Shown piece after piece: positions 9,838 to 18,549 of a stretch of 64,000 bases of DNA. The notes beneath the pieces were generated by a model, which was not told the DNA's origin, did not search any database, and saw only the letters and a program-made list of their open reading frames with translations. This DNA comes from Urbifossiella limnaea (GTDB lineage Bacteria > Planctomycetota > Planctomycetia > Gemmatales > Gemmataceae), in contig NZ_CP036273.1 in the NCBI RefSeq assembly GCF_007747215.1, positions 1,844,322 through 1,908,321 on the forward strand, read 5' to 3'. The position numbers and the translations under genes were made by a program. Within the stretch, counting starts at the first letter, position 1, and every line of letters starts with the position of its first letter.

Positions 9838-11550
9838 TTACATCATGCCGCCCATGCCGCCCATGCCGCCCATCCCACCGCCCATGCCGTGGTCGTCGTG
9901 GTGGTGGTCGCCGCCGCCGGCCTTCTTCGGCTCGGGGATGTCGGCGATCATGGCCTCGGTCGTGAGTAGCAGGCCGGCCACGCTCGCGCCGTTCTGCAGG
10001 GCGCTCCGCGTCACCTTCACCGGGTCCACCACGCCCGCCTTGCGCAGGTCGGTGTACTCGTCGGTGTCGGCGTTGTAGCCGTGGTTCTTGTCCTTCGCCT
10101 TGAGAATCTTCGAGACGACGACGGTGCCGTCCTTGCCGGCGTTCTCGGCGATCATCCGGCACGGCATCTCCAGGGCGCGGTACAGCACCCGGGCGCCCTC
10201 CGCCTCGTCGCCTTCGAGCTTCAGCTTGTCCAGCCCCTTGCGGGCGTTCAGCAGCGCCACGCCGCCGCCGGGGACGATCCCCTCGGCGATGGCGGCCTTG
10301 GTCGCGGCCAGGGCGTCCTCGTACAGCGCCTTCCGCTCCTTCATGGCCGTCTCGGTCGCGCCGCCGACCTTGATGACGGCCACGCCGCCGGCCAGCTTGG
10401 CGAGCCGCTCCTGCAGCTTCTCGCGGTCGTACTCGCTGTCCGTCTTGTCGATCTCCTTGCGGATCAGCTCGGCCCGGCCGTCGATGGCCGCCTGCTTCCC
10501 CTTGCCCTCGGTGATGGTCGTGTTCTCGGCGTCGATGCGGACGCGCTTGCAGCGGCCGAGGTAGCTCACGACCGTGGGCACCTTCTCGCCCTTCGGCCCG
10601 TCGGAGACGGCGTCGAGCTGCACGCCCAGATCCTTGAAGATCGCCTTGCCGCCGGTCAGCACGGCGATGTCTTCGAGCATGGCCTTGCGGCGGTCGCCGT
10701 AGCCGGGCGCCTTGACGGCGCAGACCTGGAGGATGCCCTTCAGCTTGTTGAGCACGAGCGTGGCCAGCGCCTCGCCCTCGAAGTCCTCGGCGATGAGGAC
10801 CATCGGCTCCTTCTGCTTGCTGGCCCACTCGAGCAGCGGGATCAGGCTCTTCACCGTGCTGACCTTCTCCTCGAAGATCAGGACGTAGGGGTTGTCGAAC
10901 TCGCAGGTGACCGACTCGGGGTTGTTCACGAAGTGCGGCGACAGGTAGCCGCGGTCGAACTGCATCCCCTGGACGACGTTCACGACCGTGTCGGCGGCCT
11001 TGCCCTCTTCCACGGTGATGACGCCGTTAGTGGCACCGACCTTCTTCATGGCCTCGGACAACTTCGAGCCGATGTCGCGGTCGTTGTTGGCCGAGATGGT
11101 GGCGACTTCGGTGATGCTCTTGGAGTCCTTCGGGTCGATCTCCTCGGCGATCTTGTGGAGCTCCTCGACCACCTTGTCGACGCCCTTCTGGATGCCGCGG
11201 ACCAGCGCCATCGGGTCGTGCCCGCCGGCAACGGCCTTGAGGCCTTCGCGGAAGATGAACTCGGCCAGCACGGTGGCGGTGGTGGTGCCGTCGCCGGCGA
11301 TGTCGGAGGTCTTGCTGGCGGCCTCCTTGACGAGCTGGGCGCCCATGTTCTCGAACGGGTCGTTGAGCTCGATGTCTTCGGCGACGGTGACGCCGTCCTT
11401 GGTGACGTTGGGGGCGCCCCAGCCCTTGTCGAGGACAGCGTTGCGGCCGCGCGGCCCGAGGGTGGAGCGGACGGCGCGGGCGAGCTTGCTGGCCCCGGCG
11501 AGGAGCTTCTGCCGGGCGTCGTCGGCGTACTGGAGTTGCTTGGCTGCCAT
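9838..11550 (-). CDS. groEL: GroEL chaperonin with His-rich GGM tail
   Basis: 570 residues, longer than the usual ~545. The extra length is an apical-domain insertion around residues 310-335 ([20 protein letters not shown]) and the tail [19 protein letters not shown] plus further GGM repeats. ATP motifs ([26 protein letters not shown]) are intact. The GGM tail is the standard chaperonin cavity floor; the HHHDDH patch could bind metal. It is the first gene of the chaperone cluster, with 289 bases of non-coding DNA upstream. No CIRCE (HrcA) operator was seen there. Confidence 0.96.
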   Translation of the reverse strand: MAAKQLQYADDARQKLLAGASKLARAVRSTLGPRGRNAVLDKGWGAPNVTKDGVTVAEDIELNDPFENMGAQLVKEAASKTSDIAGDGTTTATVLAEFIFREGLKAVAGGHDPMALVRGIQKGVDKVVEELHKIAEEIDPKDSKSITEVATISANNDRDIGSKLSEAMKKVGATNGVITVEEGKAADTVVNVVQGMQFDRGYLSPHFVNNPESVTCEFDNPYVLIFEEKVSTVKSLIPLLEWASKQKEPMVLIAEDFEGEALATLVLNKLKGILQVCAVKAPGYGDRRKAMLEDIAVLTGGKAIFKDLGVQLDAVSDGPKGEKVPTVVSYLGRCKRVRIDAENTTITEGKGKQAAIDGRAELIRKEIDKTDSEYDREKLQERLAKLAGGVAVIKVGGATETAMKERKALYEDALAATKAAIAEGIVPGGGVALLNARKGLDKLKLEGDEAEGARVLYRALEMPCRMIAENAGKDGTVVVSKILKAKDKNHGYNADTDEYTDLRKAGVVDPVKVTRSALQNGASVAGLLLTTEAMIADIPEPKKAGGGDHHHDDHGMGGGMGGMGGMGGMM

Positions 11551-11839
11551 CGGTTCGATCCGCCCAGGGTGGTACGAAAGAGAATCGGTGACCTACCCCA
11601 CAGCAAAGCGGGTGCCGCGGCGTATGTGGTGGCGCAAGGTGTTTTTTGGGAAGGGATTGCGACGGATGCTTGTAAGCCGCGGATGGCTGCTAGTGCCATT
11701 GTGGCAGCGGCCGACGCTGGGGGGAGGATCGGTTTTGGCAGGGGCCGCAGTGAGGCAGGATTCGGGTTGTTGCACCGCGAACCCGTCGCAGCGTTGACGT
11801 GTCGGGGGGTGGGACGCCGCCATCCAACCGGAGTTCGGA
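11551..11839. other. Divergent promoter region between groEL and a GNAT gene
   Basis: 289 bases without a gene. It must carry the promoters for the minus-strand chaperone cluster and the plus-strand acetyltransferase. I looked for the CIRCE inverted repeat (TTAGCACTC and its complement) and for a clear heat-shock sigma promoter and found neither, so control of groEL here is not evident from sequence. Confidence 0.5.
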
Positions 11840-12307
11840 ATGATTCGCCCGACAACGTCCGACGACACCGCCGCCATCCTCACCTTGGCTGTGGCGTCCG
11901 GCCTATTCCCTCCCGAAGCGACCGACGATGTCGCCGCCGTCTTGCGTGGGAGTCTGGCCGGTGAGAATGGTCCCGACCACGTGTGGCTGACCGACGACGA
12001 CATCGGGCCGGTGGGTGTGGCGTACTACGCCCCGGAGCGGATGACGGACGGGACGTGGAACTTGTACATGCTCGCCGTCCACCCGGACCGCCAACGGCAG
12101 GGGCGGGGCGCGGCTCTGGTGCGCCACGTCGAGCGGGAGTTGTCGACCCGCGGTGCCCGGGTGCTCCTGATCGAGACATCGGGACTGGCGGCCTTCGAGC
12201 GGACGCGGGCGTTCTACCGGGCGCTCGGGTACGATGAGGAAGCCCGCATCCGCGAGTTCTATAAGGCTGGCGACGACAAGGTCGTGTTCCGCAAGGCGCT
12301 GGCGTAG
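11840..12307 (+). CDS. GNAT-family N-acetyltransferase
   Basis: 155 residues with the acetyl-CoA signature LAVHPDRQRQGRGAALVRHVE (motif A, R/Q-x-x-G-x-G/A) around residues 76-96, and FYRALGYDEE near the C-terminus. It should transfer an acetyl group from acetyl-CoA to an amine; the substrate is unknown. The ATG start is followed by the usual GNAT opening IRPTTSDDTAAI. A second, unrelated GNAT begins 19 bases downstream on the same strand, so the two are probably co-transcribed. Confidence 0.9.
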   Translation: MIRPTTSDDTAAILTLAVASGLFPPEATDDVAAVLRGSLAGENGPDHVWLTDDDIGPVGVAYYAPERMTDGTWNLYMLAVHPDRQRQGRGAALVRHVERELSTRGARVLLIETSGLAAFERTRAFYRALGYDEEARIREFYKAGDDKVVFRKALA

Positions 12308-12326
12308 AACTCAGGAGTTGCACGCG

Positions 12327-12863
12327 ATGATCGTATCGGACCGCCTGACGCTGGTGCCAGCCACGGTCGCGCTGGCCCGTGCGGAGCTCGCCGACCGCGG
12401 CGAGTTCGCCCGCCAACTCGACGCCGTGGTGCCCGACAACTGGCCCCCGGAATCCGCCGCCGACGCACTGCCGCTTTTCCTGAGCTGGCTCGAAGCCGCA
12501 CCCGACCGCGTCGGCTGGTTCGGCTGGTACGCCCTGGCCCGCGACGCCGGTCCGCCAGTGCTGGTCGGCGGGGGCGGGTTCCTCGGGCCGCCGCAAGACG
12601 GAGCGGTTCAGATCGGCTACTCGCTGCTGCCCGAGTTCCAGCGGCGCGGGTATGCGACGGAAATGGTGAACGGCCTGGTTCGCTGGGCGTTCGGCCAGCC
12701 GGGGGTGGAGGTGATCGCGGCCGAAACGGAGTGGGCCAACCCCGCGTCAGTGCGGGTGCTGGAAAAGGTGGGGTTCACGCCCGCAGGGTCGGCGGCAGAG
12801 CCGGGCGGAGCGCGGTTTGAGTTGCGTCGCAAAACGAAACCGGGGGCTTGCGCCCCCGGCTAA
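12327..12863 (+). CDS. GNAT-family acetyltransferase (RimJ/RimL-like)
   Basis: 178 residues from an ATG preceded by CAGGAG; an in-frame upstream Met overlaps the previous gene and lacks a ribosome site. It opens with SDRLTLVPAT, the RimJ/RimL type, and carries acetyl-CoA motif A in IGYSLLPEFQRRGYATEMVN (residues about 94-113) and VRVLEKVGF near the end. The last residues (KPGACAPG) are encoded by a palindrome that doubles as the 3' hairpin, so the tail is probably acquired DNA rather than conserved fold. Substrate unknown. Confidence 0.88.
   Translation: MIVSDRLTLVPATVALARAELADRGEFARQLDAVVPDNWPPESAADALPLFLSWLEAAPDRVGWFGWYALARDAGPPVLVGGGGFLGPPQDGAVQIGYSLLPEFQRRGYATEMVNGLVRWAFGQPGVEVIAAETEWANPASVRVLEKVGFTPAGSAAEPGGARFELRRKTKPGACAPG
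12840..12859. terminator. Hairpin inside the 3' coding end of the GNAT gene
   Basis: CCGGGGGC-TTGC-GCCCCCGG is a perfect 8-bp stem ending one base before the TAA stop codon, so it is translated. It sits between convergent genes. A near-identical palindrome with loop GTCA lies inside the MFS/spermidine synthase gene at 63113-63132. Confidence 0.7.
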
Positions 12864-12887
12864 CGACACGGCAACTGCACGCCCGGA

Positions 12888-13478
12888 TTACGCCGGCGCC
12901 TGGCGCTCCGCCAGTACGGCTAGCTCGGTCAGCTTCGCCGCCGTCACGCCGATCCGCTCGAAGCACTCGGCCACGATGCTGTTCGGCGTCGTGAACAGCG
13001 TGATGAGCAGGTCCATCGGGGTCACGCGGTCGCGGCCCGAGTCGGCGGCCCGGCCGTGGGCGTCGCGGAGTAGCCGGATCACGTTGTCGGACAGGAACTC
13101 GCGGTTCAGCAGGAGCGGCGGAACCGGCTCCGCGTTCTCTTGGTTGAACAGGTCGCGGAACTGGTCAAGTAGGCCCGGGAGGTCGGCGCCGAGGCGGCCG
13201 GCCCAACTCGACACGCCCGAATCCGGCGCCGCGAGCAGGCCCATGAACAGGTGCGGGGTGCGGACGCTGTCCCAGTTGGTGGCCCGGGTGTGGGCTAGCG
13301 ACTCCCGGAGGACGGTGGCCGTGGCCTCGTCCAGGATGTCGGGGCTGAGGCGGCCGCTGGGCAGGAAGATGTCGTCCACAGTTCGACCGTTTCCGTTCCG
13401 AGCGGGTGACGGGGTAACCGTCGTGCCGGCGGGTTCGCCGGGCGTCGTCCGGTTGGGTGGATTATGTCGCGCTCGCAC
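12888..13478 (-). CDS. Stand-alone Clp N-terminal domain protein
   Basis: Up to 196 residues. Residues about 40-190 match the double Clp-N repeat: a helix with TRATNWDSVRTPHLFMGLLA and later SDNVIRLLRDAHGRAADSGR followed by VTPMDLLITLF. There are no Walker motifs, so it is not a ClpA/B/C ATPase. Such proteins may act as adaptors or decoys for Clp machines; the role here is unknown. The start is uncertain: a GTG at V34 (reading VDDIFLPSGRL, start near 13379) would remove a low-complexity N-terminus rich in Pro, Thr and Gly and is equally plausible. Confidence 0.7.
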   Translation of the reverse strand: MRARHNPPNRTTPGEPAGTTVTPSPARNGNGRTVDDIFLPSGRLSPDILDEATATVLRESLAHTRATNWDSVRTPHLFMGLLAAPDSGVSSWAGRLGADLPGLLDQFRDLFNQENAEPVPPLLLNREFLSDNVIRLLRDAHGRAADSGRDRVTPMDLLITLFTTPNSIVAECFERIGVTAAKLTELAVLAERQAPA

Positions 13479-13599
13479 CCGACCCGCAAGGCGGCTCCGT
13501 AACCATCAGACCAGTTTTTTCCTTGCCGCAATTCCGCCCGGCACTGAGGATGAGCGGCCGGCCGATGTTTTCAGGTCGGCCCTGATTCGGAGGCACACC

Positions 13600-14451
13600 A
13601 TGACGGGGCGGAGCGTCCGCGCGGCGGGGTGGGTTCTGCTCGGCGCCGCCGTCGCTGTCGGTCAGCCGGCGAAGGACGACAGCCGGGCCGCAACTCTCAC
13701 CGACGCGACCGGCAAGGAGCAGGCGCTGACGGGCGTGCGGTTCACCGGCGGCGTGCGGCGGCTCGGCTGGCTCGGCGGCCCGAAGGACGCCCCGGCGGCT
13801 CTGGAGCTGCGCGAGCCGGATTCGACCACGTTCCAGAAGGGCGTAACGACGCTGATCCCACTCGGGGCCGTGGAGGCTGTCCGGTACGACTACGCGAAGG
13901 TGGCTGTCGCCGTGGCGGTGAAGGGGCTGCCGGCGCCGCTGGCGGGGTCGCTGCAGTTCAAGGGGATCAACACGTGCGCGCTCGACAGCGCGGCCGGGAA
14001 GTTCGCCGGCGGCGGGAAGGACGGCTTTCGGTCGCTCGTGTTCGCCGGGGCGGTGCCGCTGCCGGTGCGGCCGGCGGGCGCGGCGTGGGCGGTGACGGTG
14101 GAGCAGCCGAAGGCGATGAACCCGACGCACGCGGTGCGGAACCTGAAGGCGCTTTACGCGGCAGGCGCGGCCGAGTGGCTGGCCGACGACCTGCCGCTGC
14201 GGAAGGGTTCGCCGCTGAAGCTGGACGCGGCAGCGTTCAAGAAGTTGGAGCTCGTCGCGGTGGACGCGAACACGCAAACCGCGGCCGCAGAGCTGACCCC
14301 CGCCGACGGCCCGCAGCGGCTGATCGCATTCCCGCTGACTCGGGAGCGCGACGGCAAGACGGGCCTGTTGCTCGGACTGCTCGGCGAGGTGGACGCGGGG
14401 TGGAAGCTGTTCCCACTCCACACCGTGCGGACGGTCAGCCCGGCGCCGTGA
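13600..14451 (+). CDS. Secreted protein of unknown function
   Basis: 283 residues. The start is MTGRSVRAAGWVLLGAAVAVGQPA, a signal peptide with cleavage likely near AVAVGQPA, preceded by a CGGAGG ribosome site; the frame is open much further upstream but lacks a sensible start there. The body is beta-rich, without a motif I recognise, and includes VRFTGGVRRLGWLGGPKDAP and IPLGAVEAVRYDY, suggesting a repeated sandwich-like fold. It is probably periplasmic. The neighbouring desaturase and Clp-N genes do not indicate a function. Confidence 0.65.
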   Translation: MTGRSVRAAGWVLLGAAVAVGQPAKDDSRAATLTDATGKEQALTGVRFTGGVRRLGWLGGPKDAPAALELREPDSTTFQKGVTTLIPLGAVEAVRYDYAKVAVAVAVKGLPAPLAGSLQFKGINTCALDSAAGKFAGGGKDGFRSLVFAGAVPLPVRPAGAAWAVTVEQPKAMNPTHAVRNLKALYAAGAAEWLADDLPLRKGSPLKLDAAAFKKLELVAVDANTQTAAAELTPADGPQRLIAFPLTRERDGKTGLLLGLLGEVDAGWKLFPLHTVRTVSPAP

Positions 14452-14554
14452 GTTTCGGCTGGCGGTGGCGACCAGTCGGACGCACGTCTGGGGGTGGTGT
14501 GGCGGCCTGGGCCACGAGGTGGTATCGTCCACACCCCGGACCGGAGCTGCTCGC

Positions 14555-15481
14555 GTGCCGTCACCACTCGTTTCCCCAAGCCGCGCGGGTCTGATCCGCT
14601 GGGCGCACGAACTCCTCCCCCTCGTCGGTGTGCCCGCGGCCGTCGTCGCCGCTGTGGTCTACGGGTTGCCGCTGCACGTCGCCGTCGCGGCGTTCCTGAT
14701 GGCGCTGGCGTCCGGGCTCGGCGTCACCGTCGGGTTCCACCGGCTGTTCACGCACTGCGCGTTCGCCACGCCGCGGCCAGTCGAGTGGGCGCTGATGGTG
14801 CTCGGGTGCATGGCGGGGCAGGCCTCGCCGTTCTGGTGGATCGCCACCCACCGCGACCACCACCGCCACAGCGACCGCCCCGGCGACCCGCACTCGCCGC
14901 ACCTCGACGGCGGCGGCTGGCGCGGCTTCTGGCACGCCCACATGGGCTGGCTCACGCAGGACTATCGCTACGACCCGCGCACCGTCCCCGACCTGACGCG
15001 CCGCCGCGACCTGGCATTCATCGACCGCCACTGGTTCGAATGGTACCTGCTCGGTCTCGCGCTGCCGGCCGCGGTCGCGTACCTGATCGGCGGCACGCCC
15101 ACGGACGCGCTGTTGGGCTTCCTGTGGGGCGGGCTGGTGCGGCACTTCGTGACGCAGCAGGCGACGTTCGCGGTGAACTCCGTCGCCCACGTGTGGGGCT
15201 CGCGGCCGTACCCGACCACCGATTCCAGCCGCAACAACTGGCTCGTCGGGGTGCTGGCGATGGGCGAAGGGTGGCACAACAACCACCACGCCTTCCCGAC
15301 CTCGGCGCGGCACGGCTTCCGCTGGTGGCAGGCCGACGTGAGTTGGTACACGATCTGGGCGCTGGAGCGCGTCGGCCTGGCGTGGCGGGTGCGGCGCCCC
15401 AAAGCCGCCCATCCGTCGCAACGGGTCGGCTTTCAGCCATCAGAACTGCCGCAGGAAGCGCAGGTCGTTCTGCCAGAATAG
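14555..15481 (+). CDS. Membrane fatty acid (acyl-CoA) desaturase
   Basis: 308 residues from a GTG with GGAG eight bases upstream; the ATG 30 codons earlier gives a non-membrane leader and was rejected. The three histidine boxes of the di-iron desaturases are all present: HRLFTH (62-67), HRDHH (99-103) and HNNHH (241-245), with membrane segments between boxes. It introduces a cis double bond into an acyl chain using oxygen and an electron donor. The last 15 or so residues (PKAAHPSQRVGFQPSE) are encoded by a palindrome, and the 3' end overlaps the convergent pheS gene by 42 bases. Confidence 0.9.
   Translation: MPSPLVSPSRAGLIRWAHELLPLVGVPAAVVAAVVYGLPLHVAVAAFLMALASGLGVTVGFHRLFTHCAFATPRPVEWALMVLGCMAGQASPFWWIATHRDHHRHSDRPGDPHSPHLDGGGWRGFWHAHMGWLTQDYRYDPRTVPDLTRRRDLAFIDRHWFEWYLLGLALPAAVAYLIGGTPTDALLGFLWGGLVRHFVTQQATFAVNSVAHVWGSRPYPTTDSSRNNWLVGVLAMGEGWHNNHHAFPTSARHGFRWWQADVSWYTIWALERVGLAWRVRRPKAAHPSQRVGFQPSELPQEAQVVLPE
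15401..15433. repeat. Palindrome inside the desaturase 3' end
   Basis: AAAGCCGCCCATCCGT (15401-15416) and ACGGGTCGGCTTT (15421-15433) pair around CGCA, with a 3-base bulge. It shares its core (CCCATCCGT, CGCAACGGGT) with the intragenic palindrome at 17672 and is translated in frame near the C-terminus. Confidence 0.6.
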
Positions 15482-16471
15482 CCGGATGTCGTCGATCGCG
15501 TGCTGGAGCATCAGCATCCGCTGCGGCCCCATGCCGAACGCGAATCCCGTCACCTTGTCCGGGTCGTACCCGCCGGCGCGCAGCACGTTCGGATGCACCA
15601 TGCCGGCGCCCATGATCTCGAGCCAGCCGGTGCCCTTCGTGAGGCGGTCGCGGTTCGGGTCGTCCTTCGGCCAGTCGATGTCCACCTCGATGCTCGGTTC
15701 GGTGAACGGGAAGTAACTGCTGCGGATGCGCACCTGCCGCTCCGGGCCGAACATCCGCCGCGCGAACGCCGTGATTGTCCCCTTCAGGTCGGCCATCGTC
15801 ACGCCGTCGCCGATAACGAGCCCCTCGACCTGGTGGAACTGGATCTCACTGCGGGTGCTGATGGCTTCGTTGCGGTAGCACATCCCCGGCAGGATCACCC
15901 GCACGGGCTTCCCCGCGGCGGCGCGCATGACGTGGATTTGACCCGGGCTGGTGTGCGTCCGCAGGACCACGCCGGGCCGGTCGGTGAAGAACGTATCCCA
16001 CATGTCGCGGGCGGGGTGGTGCGCCGGCATGTTCAGGCACTCGAAGTTCAGCTCGTCCGTCTCGACCTCGCGGGTGCGGACGACCTCGAACCCCATGTCG
16101 GCGAACACGCGCGTGACCTGCCGCAGAATCTGCGTCGCCGGGTGGAGCCGGCCGCGCAGCCGGGTGCGGCCGGGGAGCGTCACGTCGAGCGGGTTGGTGG
16201 TGAGCGCCGCTTCGAGGGCCGCCGCTTTCTCCTTCGCCAGTGCCGCGTCATAAGTGGTTTGCAAGGCCACCTTGACGCGGTTGGCCTCCTGCCCGTAAGC
16301 CGCTTTTAGCTCCTTCGCAACGCGACCGATCCCGGCTAGTGCCGCCTTCATCAGTCCCTTGTCGCCGAAGTATTTAGTGTACCAGGCGCGGAGGGCGGGC
16401 TCGTCGGCGCACGCGGCCAGCTCGGCGAGCGCGGCGGCTTCCAGGGTCTTCAACTCGTCCATGGTCGTCAC
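15440..16471 (-). CDS. pheS: Phenylalanyl-tRNA synthetase alpha subunit
   Basis: 343 residues, normal length for PheS. Class II synthetase motifs are clear: ILPGMCYRNEAISTRSEIQF (motif 2) with HQVEG, and GFAFGMGPQRMLML (motif 3). The N-terminal coiled coil binds tRNA. It joins phenylalanine to tRNA-Phe with PheT, which is not in this window, so pheS and pheT are unlinked here or pheT lies outside it. The GTG start has AAGGA at good spacing; an ATG three codons later is the alternative. The 3' end overlaps the desaturase gene tail-to-tail. Confidence 0.95.
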   Translation of the reverse strand: MTTMDELKTLEAAALAELAACADEPALRAWYTKYFGDKGLMKAALAGIGRVAKELKAAYGQEANRVKVALQTTYDAALAKEKAAALEAALTTNPLDVTLPGRTRLRGRLHPATQILRQVTRVFADMGFEVVRTREVETDELNFECLNMPAHHPARDMWDTFFTDRPGVVLRTHTSPGQIHVMRAAAGKPVRVILPGMCYRNEAISTRSEIQFHQVEGLVIGDGVTMADLKGTITAFARRMFGPERQVRIRSSYFPFTEPSIEVDIDWPKDDPNRDRLTKGTGWLEIMGAGMVHPNVLRAGGYDPDKVTGFAFGMGPQRMLMLQHAIDDIRLFWQNDLRFLRQF

Positions 16472-16534
16472 TCGTCCTTCGTCCGCCGTCGTTCGGGGAG
16501 AAGGACAGAATACGACGTGAGGCCGCGGCGTGAA

Positions 16535-16711
16535 TCACCCGTACGCCGGCGGCGGGCCGGGCTCGGGGGCCGGCGGCGACGGCGGCTGCACCGGGTGCGG
16601 GATGGCCGGGCTGCCGGGGTCGCGCGGCGGCACCGATTCTGGCGGCAGTGTCGGCGGGTCGATCGTCGGTTGTCCGGGTCCGGGCGTCCCCGGCGGGTGG
16701 AACGGGTTCAT
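16535..16711 (-). CDS. Small proline-rich protein
   Basis: 58 residues from an ATG with a near-perfect ribosome site (GGAGG, five bases before the start), which favours it over the Met 14 codons earlier. The sequence is about one-third proline (for example PGTPGPGQPTIDPPTLPPES and PQPPSPPAPEPGPPPAYG-like blocks) with no signal peptide or membrane segment. No family recognised. It lies alone on the minus strand between pheS and a small plus-strand gene. It could be a disordered linker protein or a chance open frame in GC-rich DNA; the strong ribosome site is the main evidence. Confidence 0.45.
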   Translation of the reverse strand: MNPFHPPGTPGPGQPTIDPPTLPPESVPPRDPGSPAIPHPVQPPSPPAPEPGPPPAYG

Positions 16712-16786
16712 GTCGTCCTCCGAATACGGGTCGGAACGGACCGGGTTTTGCAATCCGTGTGCCGTCCCCTGTCAGGAGGAGTGCCC

Positions 16787-16996
16787 GTGCTGGACATCAC
16801 GACCGAACCGACGCGCGACGAGCTGAATGACCACACCGTGCCCGGCCTGCCGCGGCTGGTGTGCGAGACGCACGCCCACCTCGGCCCGGAGGCAACACCG
16901 CAGCAGGTTTGCGACGCCATCCGGGCGCAGGGCGTGGAGACGACCGTCGAGGACGTGAGGGCGTGTTGGCCGGAAGGCGGCAAGCTGGGCGGGTGA
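16787..16996 (+). CDS. Small conserved-looking hypothetical protein
   Basis: 69 residues from a GTG with AGGAGG seven bases upstream; another GTG two codons earlier abuts the ribosome site and was rejected. The sequence (ITTEPTRDELNDHTVPGLPR, then VCETHAHLGPEATPQQVCDA) looks like a soluble helical protein with ETTVEDVRACWPEGG near the end. No family recognised. It precedes the ferritin-like gene by 61 bases, with a TACACT box between them, so it is probably a separate unit. Confidence 0.6.
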   Translation: MLDITTEPTRDELNDHTVPGLPRLVCETHAHLGPEATPQQVCDAIRAQGVETTVEDVRACWPEGGKLGG

Positions 16997-17025
16997 CGCC
17001 CTCCGAGCTATGCATCCGCGCCGTG

Positions 17026-17031
17026 TACACT
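17026..17031 (+). promoter_or_regulatory. Candidate -10 box TACACT
   Basis: GTACACT lies 26 bases before the ATG of the ferritin-like protein gene. No good -35 box was found at 16-18 bases upstream. It matches a -10 pattern that recurs ahead of several genes in the window. Confidence 0.3.
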
Positions 17032-17057
17032 ACCCGGGCACCCGCGGAGCCGTCGCC

Positions 17058-18491
17058 ATGCCCGATCCGAAGCCGCTCGCCGGTTACACGTCGTACAAGA
17101 ATCTCCCACCGCTCGCCGGCCTCTGCTCGGTAGAGGAGGCGGCGAAGCCGGGCCTCTCCGTCGAGGAGTGCGTCCGCCGGCTGAAGCGGTTCCACTACGC
17201 CTTCCGCCGGCTGCACCACCTCCTGACCGCCCGCATCACCGCCGAGCCGATCTACGAGCTGAAGACGGCGTTCGCGCACCACGCCCACCTGTGCGCCGAG
17301 CACGCCACCGCCTTGCGGACGCGCATCGGCGAGATGCGCGAGCCGCCGCTGGGCCTGGAGGACGTGCCGCACCCGGCCCTGGAGGCGTTCTTCGATGAGA
17401 TTCTGTGCGCGCCGACGACGGAGGAACTGCTGAACGGCGTGCACCACGTCGCCATCCCCGCGCTCGGCTCGGCGACGTGGCAGTACATGGAGGACACCAA
17501 CCCCCTGGCCGACGCACCGAGCCGGCGCGTGCTCAAGTTCGCACGCCTTGAGCTGGAGGAGATGGGCGACTTCGGCATGTTCGCCACCGGCCTGCCGCAC
17601 ACGGACCGGACGCCGGAACTCACCGAGTTGCTGCGCCAACTTCTCGCTGTAGCGGGCGGGCTGGATGGAACCGCGGAAAGCCCATCCGTTGCAACGGGTG
17701 GGCTTCCGCGTCGCTACTCCAAGACTCCCTACCAGTACGACCCCGTGCCGAAGCGCGACGAGCGGTTCACCGACCCGTGGAATCAGGGGGTGAACGCGGA
17801 GGCGTTCCTGTACGACGAGGCGAAGCCGGCGCGGGCCAAGGCGCTGATGATGCTCTACAAGCGGCTCCGCGAGATCGACGTGCCCGAGATGATGGCAAGC
17901 ATCATCACCCAGACGCCCGGCAAGCCGTGGGGCTACTACCGCGACATGAGCCGCCAGCTGTGGGACGAGGCCCGGCACGCCATGATGGGCGAGGTCGGGT
18001 TTACGGCCCTCGGCGTGGACTGGACGCAGGCCCGCATCACGTTCAACTGGTCGTACCGGCTGAACACCGAGTGCAGCCCGATGGAGAGGCACGGCGTCCT
18101 GTACTTCATCGAGCAGGGACTCATGCCGCGGACCGGCAAGCGCTACGAGTTCGAGGTGGCCCGCGACAGCGGCCTGCCGCTGATGGCGACCATCCAGGAC
18201 TTCGACTGGGCCGACGAGGTGTTGCACTCGCAGATCGGCCGGCAGTGGTACGTCCCCGAGTTCGGCAGCCTGAAGGAGGCGCTCGACTACGGTGACAAGG
18301 CGTGGAGCCACGTCCTGAGCAACTGGACGACGGTGAAGGAGCAGGGGCTGACCGAGCACGCCAACTGGTGGCCGACGATTTACTCGCAGGCGTGCGCGGC
18401 CGAAGGGGTGGCGCCCGACCCGGAGGTGCTGGCGTTCGCCACGACCTACGAGGGAACGCGGGCGGATTTGCAGCGGGTGGCGGGGGAATAG
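17058..18491 (+). CDS. Probable ferritin-like-fold protein of unknown function
   Basis: 477 residues. MPDPKPLAGYTSYKN is chosen as start because GGAG lies at good spacing; a Met 16 codons earlier lies within the promoter-like region. The protein is helical with candidate metal ligands in LELEEMGDFG, DEARHAMMGE (an E-x-x-H pair) and DFDWADEVLHSQIG, spaced as in ferritin-like four-helix bundles. This suggests a di-metal oxygenase or oxidase, but the family is not certain. Around residues 205-218 (TAESPSVATGGLPRR) the coding DNA is a perfect-looking palindrome that seems inserted into a linker without breaking the frame. Confidence 0.65.
   Translation: MPDPKPLAGYTSYKNLPPLAGLCSVEEAAKPGLSVEECVRRLKRFHYAFRRLHHLLTARITAEPIYELKTAFAHHAHLCAEHATALRTRIGEMREPPLGLEDVPHPALEAFFDEILCAPTTEELLNGVHHVAIPALGSATWQYMEDTNPLADAPSRRVLKFARLELEEMGDFGMFATGLPHTDRTPELTELLRQLLAVAGGLDGTAESPSVATGGLPRRYSKTPYQYDPVPKRDERFTDPWNQGVNAEAFLYDEAKPARAKALMMLYKRLREIDVPEMMASIITQTPGKPWGYYRDMSRQLWDEARHAMMGEVGFTALGVDWTQARITFNWSYRLNTECSPMERHGVLYFIEQGLMPRTGKRYEFEVARDSGLPLMATIQDFDWADEVLHSQIGRQWYVPEFGSLKEALDYGDKAWSHVLSNWTTVKEQGLTEHANWWPTIYSQACAAEGVAPDPEVLAFATTYEGTRADLQRVAGE
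17672..17710. repeat. Palindrome inserted in frame inside a coding region
   Basis: CGCGGAAAGCCCATCCGTT (17672-17690) and AACGGGTGGGCTTCCGCG (17693-17710) pair across a 2-base centre with one bulge and one mismatch. It is translated within the ferritin-like protein and shares its core with the palindromes at 15401 and 9803. Confidence 0.75.
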
Positions 18492-18492
18492 T

Positions 18493-18544
18493 TCCGCCGC
18501 TTGCGGCGTAGCGGGGCACGCCCCGCTACGCCGCAAGCGGCGGA
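18493..18544. repeat. Perfect 25-bp palindrome between convergent genes
   Basis: Arms 18493-18517 and 18520-18544 are exactly complementary with a 2-base centre; the arm begins TCCGCCGCTTGCGGCGTAGC. It fills nearly all of the gap between two convergent stop codons. Related copies lie at 31625 and 55112. Likely a bidirectional terminator and/or a REP-like repeat. Confidence 0.85.
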
Positions 18545-18549
18545 CCCGC

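Noticed and set aside
11551-11839. CIRCE/HrcA operator upstream of groEL
   Set aside because: No TTAGCACTC-type inverted repeat was found.
12817-13599. Plus-strand frame extending upstream of the secreted protein at 13600
   Set aside because: It runs through the Clp-N gene's complement and lacks a ribosome site; the ATG at 13600 has CGGAGG and a signal peptide.
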